From: Bacteroidales bacterium UBA2559
GTDB lineage: Bacteria; Bacteroidota; Bacteroidia; Bacteroidales; Bacteroidaceae
Length of the DNA stretch: 12,998 bases
Assembly: GCA_002340405.1 (NCBI GenBank)
Contig: DDLZ01000084.1
Coordinates: 2,594 to 15,591 of the forward strand
Direction of reading: 5' to 3'
Shown here: positions 7,811 through 12,998 of the stretch, one piece after another
Position numbering within the stretch: the first letter of the stretch is position 1
How the letters are laid out: each line of letters starts with the position of its first letter
Translations under genes and position numbers: made by a program
Notes under the pieces: generated by a model
What the model was told of the DNA's origin: nothing
The model's database searches: none
Seen by the model: the letters and a program-made list of their open reading frames with translations, nothing else

Positions 7811-8335
7811 CTATCTGTCATAAATACCCTGTAATGCGGTACCGGATTTCTTACTCCTTGAAGCCCTTATCGTAATAGGCATTGATACCTTGTAACGTAC
7901 AGGCGCACCATTCTTTGTGGCAGGAATCCAACGCGGCATCGCCTTAAGCAGCCTCAATACCTCCTCGTCAATAGAGAAGTCAAGACCCTTGAGAATACTC
8001 ACGTATGATACGTCACCCGATTTTTCAATAGTGAATTCTACTTCCATCTTACCATTGACAGACCTTCTGGCAGCATCGTCAGGATATACAAAATTATCAT
8101 CTATATATTGTCTCATGGCAGTCATTCCACCACGAAATTCGGGTTGTGTAATAACTATCTCACCTCTGTTAGGCGAAATCATTCTGATGGTATCCTGTGT
8201 CCTGATAGTATCCTGTACTTTAACGGTATCCTGTGTCTTTCTTATAGTATCCTGTGCAAATGATTTATGTGCATTAAATGTCAGTAAAAACAGACCTGAC
8301 AATATTGCAAATCTTTTCAAAAATACAATTTTCAT
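7811..8335 (-). CDS. Periplasmic TonB C-terminal-domain protein with QDT repeats
   Basis: This 174-residue exported protein has a cleavable signal peptide (residues 1-27, site FAQ|DT). Four short repeats beginning QDT(I/V) follow (28-51), and then a TonB C-terminal domain (about 65-157) with the typical YPDDAARRSVNGKMEVEFTIEKSG start and a MPRWIPATKNGAPV beta-hairpin. Classical TonB has an uncleaved N-terminal membrane anchor and a Pro-rich spacer. Here the anchor seems to be cleaved off and the spacer is replaced by the polar repeat, so direct coupling to ExbB/ExbD is doubtful. Such stand-alone domains are common in Bacteroidota and their function is poorly known; peptidoglycan or receptor-plug interaction is inference. 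It is the first gene of a probable operon with the small lipoprotein. Confidence 0.88.
   Translation of the reverse strand: MKIVFLKRFAILSGLFLLTFNAHKSFAQDTIRKTQDTVKVQDTIRTQDTIRMISPNRGEIVITQPEFRGGMTAMRQYIDDNFVYPDDAARRSVNGKMEVEFTIEKSGDVSYVSILKGLDFSIDEEVLRLLKAMPRWIPATKNGAPVRYKVSMPITIRASRSKKSGTALQGIYDR
8183..8254 (-). repeat. Four-copy QDT coding repeat in the TonB-CTD gene
   Basis: The 9-mer GTATCCTGT (plus strand) recurs at 8190, 8208, 8226 and 8247, giving unit lengths of 18, 18 and 21 bases. It encodes QDTIRKT, QDTVKV, QDTIRT and QDTIRM. All units are in frame, so changes in copy number would lengthen or shorten the spacer without a frameshift. Confidence 0.85.
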
Positions 8336-8357
8336 AATCCTCTGTTAATTTATTGCG

Positions 8358-8365
8358 CAAAAATA
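8358..8365 (-). promoter_or_regulatory. Probable -7 box for the TonB-CTD operon
   Basis: On the minus strand this reads TATTTTTG (matches TAnnTTTG). The start would be near 8351, giving a leader of about 15 nt. The -33 position falls in an A/T run inside a perfect dyad (8379-8398) in place of a TTG. Confidence 0.5.
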
Positions 8366-8378
8366 CTCCTTTATTTTC

Positions 8379-8398
8379 CAACTAAAAACTTTTAGTTG
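8379..8398. promoter_or_regulatory. Perfect 9-bp dyad covering the -33 region of the TonB-CTD promoter
   Basis: CAACTAAAA-AC-TTTTAGTTG is a perfect inverted repeat that extends to 12 of 13 pairs on each side with one mismatch. Its centre lies about 23 bases upstream of the -7 box, covering the -33 position. It suits a dimeric regulator's operator. A termination hairpin for rlmD is the alternative, but no U-tract follows on that strand. Confidence 0.4.
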
Positions 8399-8542
8399 AA
8401 AACTCTACTCTTTTTATATCTTTTTTATCCTATAGTTAAGTCCTATGCCCCTCATTTAACAACATTTTAATTTTGACATTTCTCGTTGGGAATAGTTTAA
8501 TCCCGATAAAAAATCAACGCTCCAAACCAGAACCGGACTGCC

Positions 8543-9976
8543 TCAACGCCTAACAAGCAGGGTAACCACTTCGACGTGTTGAGTGTGAGGGAACATATCT
8601 ATCGGCTGTACCGCCGATACACGATAATCCCTGTCAAGCAGAGCAACATCACGTGCCTGAGTAGCCGGATTACAACTGACATAAACTATACGTTCAGGGG
8701 CAGCTGCAAGAATCGTATTGACAACATCCTTATGCATTCCGACACGCGGCGGGTCGGTTATCACAACATCGGGCGTTCCATGTTCAGCTATAAACTCTGC
8801 ATTTAGAACATATCTCATATCACCGGCAAAGAATTCGGTGTTCTCTATCCCGTTGAGCAAAGCATTTTCCCGGGCATCGTCAATAGCCTCGGGTATATAT
8901 TCTATGCCTATCACTTTTTTTACGCGCGATGCTATGAACTGAGCTATTGTTCCCGTTCCCGTATAGAGGTCATACACGATTTCATCGGAACTGAGTTGAG
9001 CCAATTCGCGCACAAGCCGATATAAACGGTATGCCTGACGGCTGTTGGTCTGGAAAAAAGATTTCGGACCAATCTTGAACATCAAATCCTCCATCCTTTC
9101 GTATATACAACTTTCGCCTCTAAAGAGGTGCACATCAAGATCATCGAATGTGTTATTACGCTTGTTATTAATGACATACAACAGAGATGTTATTTGCGGG
9201 AATGAATCCGATATATGCCTCATAAGCCCCATGAACATCTCCTCATCGGCCTGGGTCTCAATATTGGCCTGCACGAGTACCATTATCTGTCCGGTAGTGA
9301 CCACGCGTACCATCATGTCACGCAACAGACCCTCAAATGAACGCAGATTGATAAATGGCAAATCATTATCAATGGCATATTTGAAGATTGAATTTCTGAT
9401 ACTGTCCGATATCTCATCCTGAAGCCAACAGGAGTTTATATGGAGGACCTTGTCAAATGCACCGGCAATATGAAACCCCAAACCGGGCTGTTTTCTCGGC
9501 CGGTCATTATCAGGACTGTCTAGAGCGGCAAGCTCCTCGGAGGTCAGCCAGCGCATATTACTGAAAGAATATTCGAGTTTATTACGGTAACGCACGGTCT
9601 CTTTGGAAGCTATTATGGGAGAAATCTGGGGGAGTTCAACTTTAGCTATACGTGTAAGACTGTCAGCCACCTGCTTTTGCTTGTAACGAAGCTGCTCCTC
9701 ATAGGGCAGATTCTGCCATTTACAACCTCCGCATACTCCGAAATGTTCGCAGAACGGAACTTCACGCACCGGAGAATATTTACGTATGTTCACAGCTACA
9801 GCCTCGGCATAATTCCGTTTTTTCTTGAGAATTTTAAGGTCAACTATATCACCCGGAACAACAAATGGGACAAAAACAACAAGATCGTCAATACGTGCAA
9901 TTGATTTTCCCTCGGCCCCGACATCGGTTATGGTTACATTTTCGATTACAGGCTTTTCGCGGCGTTTTCTAGACAT
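8543..9976 (-). CDS. rlmD: 23S rRNA (uracil-C5)-methyltransferase, RlmD/RumA family
   Basis: This SAM-dependent enzyme makes 5-methyluridine in RNA; the family member named RlmD modifies U1939 of 23S rRNA. An N-terminal TRAM RNA-binding domain spans about 8-65. The Fe-S cluster ligands are probably Cys76, Cys82 and Cys85 (CEHFGVCGGC) with Cys183. The Rossmann methyltransferase domain (about 300-477) contains the SAM-binding DLYTGTGT loop (336-343), the DPPRVG motif (408-413), the catalytic nucleophile Cys435 in VSCNPAT, and the probable general base Glu469 in HTQHVEVV. The length (477) is normal. It has its own promoter and a leader of only about 12 nt, and is divergent from the transporter gene. 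The paralogues TrmA and RlmC share the fold; the TRAM domain and Fe-S set favour RlmD, but target-site specificity is inferred. Confidence 0.93.
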   Translation of the reverse strand: MSRKRREKPVIENVTITDVGAEGKSIARIDDLVVFVPFVVPGDIVDLKILKKKRNYAEAVAVNIRKYSPVREVPFCEHFGVCGGCKWQNLPYEEQLRYKQKQVADSLTRIAKVELPQISPIIASKETVRYRNKLEYSFSNMRWLTSEELAALDSPDNDRPRKQPGLGFHIAGAFDKVLHINSCWLQDEISDSIRNSIFKYAIDNDLPFINLRSFEGLLRDMMVRVVTTGQIMVLVQANIETQADEEMFMGLMRHISDSFPQITSLLYVINNKRNNTFDDLDVHLFRGESCIYERMEDLMFKIGPKSFFQTNSRQAYRLYRLVRELAQLSSDEIVYDLYTGTGTIAQFIASRVKKVIGIEYIPEAIDDARENALLNGIENTEFFAGDMRYVLNAEFIAEHGTPDVVITDPPRVGMHKDVVNTILAAAPERIVYVSCNPATQARDVALLDRDYRVSAVQPIDMFPHTQHVEVVTLLVRR

Positions 9977-9995
9977 AACAATTCGTTTGGAGAGG

Positions 9996-10027
9996 CAAAT
10001 TTAGTGAAAATGACGGTTAAAATCCAA
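9996..10027 (-). promoter_or_regulatory. rlmD promoter
   Basis: On the minus strand TTG (10025-10027) is followed after 21 nt by TAAATTTG (9996-10003), a full consensus match. The start would be near 9989, so the leader is only about a dozen bases. It is arranged back-to-back with the transporter promoter, with 15 bases between the two TTG elements. Confidence 0.7.
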
Positions 10028-10042
10028 AAGACTGAAACCATT

Positions 10043-10072
10043 TTGATTACTGTTCTTTTTTGTTTAATTTTG
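10043..10072 (+). promoter_or_regulatory. Promoter of the SLC13/DASS transporter gene
   Basis: TTG (10043-10045), 19 nt, TAATTTTG (10065-10072): a complete Bacteroidota promoter. The predicted start near 10080 is downstream of the TTG codon at 10060, which excludes that codon as the translation start and points to the ATG at 10114. Confidence 0.75.
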
Positions 10073-10113
10073 CGAAAATTTTGATCAACCTATATAAATA
10101 TCAAGATTTTACT

Positions 10114-11982
10114 ATGATGAATGCATTGATTGTAGTGCTAGTGCTTTTGCTTGCCATCTCTCTGTTTATATCCGGCAAGATCCGCTCCGATATTGTGGCA
10201 TTGGGAGCTTTGATAACTTTAATGCTTTTTGGTATTCTCACACCGACCGAAGCCTTATCCGGTTTTTCCAGCTCAATTGTTGTCATGATGATAGCCCTAT
10301 TTATTGTTGGCGGAGGGATATTTCAAACCGGATTGGCTAATATAATAAGTAGCAGAATACTGAAGCTGGCAGGTAACAAACCCTTTGTTTTGTATTTATT
10401 GGTGATGCTTACCACGGTTGCCATAGGGGCATTCGTGAGTAACACCGGCACTGTGGCAGTAATGCTTCCCATCGTGGTTTCCCTGGCAGCAGGAGCAAAA
10501 ATCAGTGCGAGCCGCTTGTTGATGCCACTGGCATTTGCAAGCAGCTTGGGTGGTATGATGACCCTTATCGGTACTCCTCCCAACCTGATAATAAACGAAG
10601 AACTTATTAAAAATGGCTATGAATCCTTGTCATTCTTTTCGTTTTCATCGGTAGGTATAATATTAGTGGTACTGGGCATAATTGTCATTTGGCCTTTGAG
10701 CAATCTCTTCCTTTCAAAAGACAATGTCGAACAGAAGGAGTCAAACAATGGCAGTAAATCAACCAAAGAATTGACGAAGGAGTATCAAATTTCGGAAAAT
10801 CTCTATCGTTTGAGAGTTAGAAAAGGTTCGCCTCTGGTATATAAGAGCTCTCAGGAGTTGGATATAGCCAATAACTACAATATCAGCATACTTGAAATCA
10901 GAAGGAAAGAAGAGGGGAAAAAGACTCTTTTTTCAAAAAGCGTAAGTCATAGTATGGCTGCATCTACCACCATTATACATGCTCAGGATGTCCTGTATGT
11001 AATGGGAGAATTTGAGGATGTCAAGCAGTTTGCCGAAAAGTGTGAGTTGGCTTGGGTTGAGGTGAAAGACGGTGAAGAGGGTATTCCTTCGTCAGATGAT
11101 TTTGCAGAAGGCGACATTGGGATTATCGAAGTGGTGGTGCTTTCAAACTCTTCACTGGTAAACCAAAAGGTTATGGATTCGGGCTTCAGAGAAAAGTATA
11201 GAGCTAATATCTTAGGGATACAACGAAGACAAAACTACATACTCAATGACCTGAAGAATGAGAAAATCCTTTCGGGCGACGTGTTGCTGGTCCAGGGAAA
11301 TTGGAATAACATCAAAATGCTGAGGGAAAAAAGAAACGAACTGGTTATCATAGGCCACCCCGATCAAGAGGTGTCTAAGTCGCGTATAGTACATAAAGCG
11401 CCTTTGGCAGGACTGATTCTTGTAGCCATGGTGCTGTCTATGGCATTTGATCTTCTTCCTGCAGTGACTTCAGTGATGCTTGCCGCTATATTGATGATTC
11501 TGACAGGTTGCCTGCATAATGTAGAAGAGGCTTATAAAACCATAAATTGGGAAAGTATAGTGTTGATTGGGGCCATGCTTCCGATGTCAATTGCGCTTGA
11601 GAACACAGGTATAGCTGCAATGGTTGCCGATTTTCTGGTTACCGAATTAGGGTCGAAGGGACCGATTTTCCTGCTTGCGGGTATTTATCTGGGCACCTCC
11701 CTATTGACCATGTTTATAAGTAATTCGGCTACGGCTGTACTTTTTGCACCTATTGCAATGCAGTCCGCCATTACAATGGGCGTCAGTCCTTACCCTTTGC
11801 TTTTTGCAGTTACCGTTGCAGCCAGTATGTGCTTTGCAAGTCCTTTTTCTACACCGCCCAATGCTTTGGTGATGTCGGCCGGAAGGTACAAGTTTCTTGA
11901 CTATGTTAAAGTAGGTCTGCCAACGCAGATAATCTTTGCAATTGTAATGATTTTTGTTTTGCCGTTAATTTGGCCCTTCTGA
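10114..11982 (+). CDS. SLC13/DASS-family anion transporter with two RCK_C domains
   Basis: This integral membrane transporter is likely to couple Na+ or another ion to uptake of sulfate, a dicarboxylate or a similar anion. From the ATG at 10114 it is 622 residues. The N-terminal membrane half (about 1-200) has the SNTGT (109-113) and IGTPPN (152-157) substrate/ion motifs. Two RCK_C (TrkA-C) domains lie at about 228-310 and 332-412. The C-terminal half (about 425-622) has the matching SNSAT (536-540) and SPFSTPPN (576-583). This inverted-repeat plan and the RCK_C insert match the subgroup that includes plant/algal sulfate transporters and many bacterial 'SLC13 family permeases'. The frame stays open 54 bases upstream to a TTG at 10060, but that lies ahead of the -7 box. 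Two ATG codons occur in tandem (10114, 10117). The substrate is not determinable here. Confidence 0.92.
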   Translation: MMNALIVVLVLLLAISLFISGKIRSDIVALGALITLMLFGILTPTEALSGFSSSIVVMMIALFIVGGGIFQTGLANIISSRILKLAGNKPFVLYLLVMLTTVAIGAFVSNTGTVAVMLPIVVSLAAGAKISASRLLMPLAFASSLGGMMTLIGTPPNLIINEELIKNGYESLSFFSFSSVGIILVVLGIIVIWPLSNLFLSKDNVEQKESNNGSKSTKELTKEYQISENLYRLRVRKGSPLVYKSSQELDIANNYNISILEIRRKEEGKKTLFSKSVSHSMAASTTIIHAQDVLYVMGEFEDVKQFAEKCELAWVEVKDGEEGIPSSDDFAEGDIGIIEVVVLSNSSLVNQKVMDSGFREKYRANILGIQRRQNYILNDLKNEKILSGDVLLVQGNWNNIKMLREKRNELVIIGHPDQEVSKSRIVHKAPLAGLILVAMVLSMAFDLLPAVTSVMLAAILMILTGCLHNVEEAYKTINWESIVLIGAMLPMSIALENTGIAAMVADFLVTELGSKGPIFLLAGIYLGTSLLTMFISNSATAVLFAPIAMQSAITMGVSPYPLLFAVTVAASMCFASPFSTPPNALVMSAGRYKFLDYVKVGLPTQIIFAIVMIFVLPLIWPF

Positions 11983-12011
11983 TACTTTTTTTCAAATAAA
12001 TAATGCGTCTT

Positions 12012-12028
12012 CTTGTGCCGCCCACAAG
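12012..12028 (+). terminator. Weak hairpin after the transporter gene
   Basis: CTTGTG and CACAAG form a 6-bp stem with a 5-base loop, 30 bases past the stop codon. No U-tract follows, although a run of seven T occurs between stop and hairpin (11985-11991). This is a weak terminator candidate only. Confidence 0.25.
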
Positions 12029-12058
12029 TTGAATCTGCCATGTATATAAATACCGCAT

Positions 12059-12073
12059 AAATACTTAGTATTT
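12059..12073. promoter_or_regulatory. Dyad at the -33 position upstream of ppdK
   Basis: AAATACT-T-AGTATTT is a perfect 7-bp inverted repeat with a single central base, centred about 23 bases ahead of the -7 box, where the -33 element would sit. Such a position suits an operator, but AT-rich dyads of this size can arise by chance. Confidence 0.3.
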
Positions 12074-12088
12074 TACGATAAAAATGAG

Positions 12089-12096
12089 TACCTTTG
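12089..12096 (+). promoter_or_regulatory. Probable -7 box of ppdK
   Basis: TACCTTTG matches TAnnTTTG. There is no clean TTG 19-21 bases upstream (TTAG is the nearest). Transcription would start near 12103, leaving a leader of about 65 nt that is AT-rich with no Shine-Dalgarno sequence, as is usual in this phylum. Confidence 0.55.
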
Positions 12097-12168
12097 CACT
12101 CGGTTTTTAGAATAAGAAATAAACAACACCCGATCAAATCAAATAAACAATATTTTTAACTGTTATTT

Positions 12169-12998
12169 ATGAACGAAAAAAGAGTTTACAAGTTCGGAAA
12201 CGGACAAGCCGAGGGAAATGCGAAGATGCGTAATCTGCTTGGTGGCAAGGGTGCTAATCTTGCCGAAATGAATTTGCTTGGTGTACCGGTACCTCCGGGT
12301 TTTACAATCACCACCGATGTTTGCACTGAATTCTATGAGATCGGTCGTGACAAAGTTGTAGCCCTGCTTAAAGACGAAGTAGAGGAGGCAATACACTTCA
12401 TAGAGAAACTTATGAACTCTAAGTTCGGTGATGTTGAGAATCCGTTGCTCTTATCGGTACGTTCAGGTGCACGCGCCTCAATGCCGGGCATGATGGATAC
12501 CATTCTGAACCTCGGACTCAATGACGAGGCTGTGGAAGGTCTTGCACGCAAGACAAACAATCCCCATTTTGCTTGGGACAGCTATCGCCGTTTTATCCAA
12601 ATGTACGGTGACGTGGTTCTGGGTATGAAGCCGGTAAATAAACTTGATATTGATCCTTTCGAGGCTATTATAGACCAGGTCAAGAAAGAGAGCGGTGTAC
12701 TTATGGACCAAGATCTGAGTGTGGATGACCTTAAGAGACTGGTTAAACTCTTCAAGGCCACAGTCAAGGAGCATACGGGACATGACTTCCCGGAATGTGC
12801 CATGGAACAGCTTTGGGGCGCCATTTGCGCAGTATTCGGCTCATGGCATAACGACCGTGCCATACTCTACCGCAAGATGGAAGGAATACCCGATGAATGG
12901 GGTACAGCCGTAACGGTAATGGCAATGGTGTTCGGAAATATGGGTAACACATCGGCCACAGGCGTATGCTTCAGCCGTAATGCCGCTACCGGTGAAAA
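12169..12998 (+). CDS. ppdK: Pyruvate, phosphate dikinase, N-terminal part (runs off the window)
   Basis: PPDK interconverts pyruvate + ATP + phosphate and phosphoenolpyruvate + AMP + pyrophosphate, a reversible glycolytic step in many anaerobes. Only the first 276 codons (of about 900 expected) are inside the window; the frame is open to the edge. The ATP-grasp nucleotide-binding region is recognisable: GGKGANLAEM (25-34), VPVPPGFTITT (39-49), the phosphate-binding LLSVRSGARASMPGMMDTIL (94-113) and VFGNMG...SATGVCFSRNAATGE (254-276). These separate it from PEP synthase. The His phosphoryl-carrier and pyruvate-binding domains lie beyond the window. The ATG at 12169 follows an AT-rich leader and a -7 box 73 bases upstream. 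A possible operator dyad overlaps the -33 position. Confidence 0.95.
   Translation, partial: MNEKRVYKFGNGQAEGNAKMRNLLGGKGANLAEMNLLGVPVPPGFTITTDVCTEFYEIGRDKVVALLKDEVEEAIHFIEKLMNSKFGDVENPLLLSVRSGARASMPGMMDTILNLGLNDEAVEGLARKTNNPHFAWDSYRRFIQMYGDVVLGMKPVNKLDIDPFEAIIDQVKKESGVLMDQDLSVDDLKRLVKLFKATVKEHTGHDFPECAMEQLWGAICAVFGSWHNDRAILYRKMEGIPDEWGTAVTVMAMVFGNMGNTSATGVCFSRNAATGE

Noticed and set aside
8468..8475. TAATTTTG on the plus strand between the TonB-CTD gene and rlmD
   Set aside because: It matches the -7 consensus, but no TTG lies at the right distance and no plausible plus-strand gene follows. It could at most give an antisense transcript to rlmD.
8488..8504. GGGA...TCCC hairpin as a terminator for rlmD
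   Set aside because: Only four strong pairs with an 9-base loop; too weak to call without transcript 3'-end data.
11901..12560. Minus-strand open frames across the transporter end, intergenic region and ppdK start
   Set aside because: They overlap the conserved SLC13 C-terminus or the PPDK N-terminus on the other strand and encode no recognisable domain.
1..12998. CRISPR array, tRNA genes, insertion sequences, prophage or defence system
   Set aside because: No regularly spaced direct repeats, tRNA-like cloverleafs, transposase or integrase genes, or phage/defence protein families are visible. The gene content is ordinary chromosomal.

Overview
The window looks like a stretch of Bacteroidales (phylum Bacteroidota) chromosome. 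The main evidence is a 286-residue primary sigma factor that lacks region 1.1, and upstream elements of the Bacteroidota type (a TTG element, 19-21 nt, then TAnnTTTG) in front of most transcription units. The same-strand leaders are AT-rich with no obvious Shine-Dalgarno sequence, and the envelope and lipoprotein families are typical of the group. The content is core and housekeeping. I see no mobile element, CRISPR array, tRNA, prophage or defence cassette.

Layout. Bases 5-6173 are three transcription units on the minus strand: rpoD with a secreted protein of unknown function one base behind it; an HtrA/DegP-type periplasmic protease ending at a strong hairpin; and a large M16 zinc-peptidase lipoprotein. 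The plus strand then carries the RNase P RNA gene (rnpB, about 6363-6730), followed 16 bases after its U-tract begins to end by a small zinc-ribbon plus FHA protein. On the minus strand again are a small predicted lipoprotein and a periplasmic TonB-C-terminal-domain protein (probable two-gene operon), then the 23S rRNA uracil methyltransferase rlmD. rlmD is divergent from a plus-strand SLC13/DASS-type transporter with two internal RCK_C domains. The window closes inside the start of ppdK (pyruvate, phosphate dikinase).

How the genes fit together. There is an information-processing set (sigma factor, RNase P RNA, rRNA methyltransferase), an envelope set (HtrA, M16 lipoprotein, TonB-CTD protein, small lipoprotein, secreted protein) and a transport/central-carbon pair (DASS transporter, PPDK). 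Nothing shows that they form one pathway. The most useful points are a corrected transporter start, the dependence of the FHA gene on rnpB transcription or an unseen promoter, the tight coupling of an unknown secreted protein to rpoD, and several perfect dyads or tandem repeats placed on promoter elements. I did not find a convincing undescribed system.
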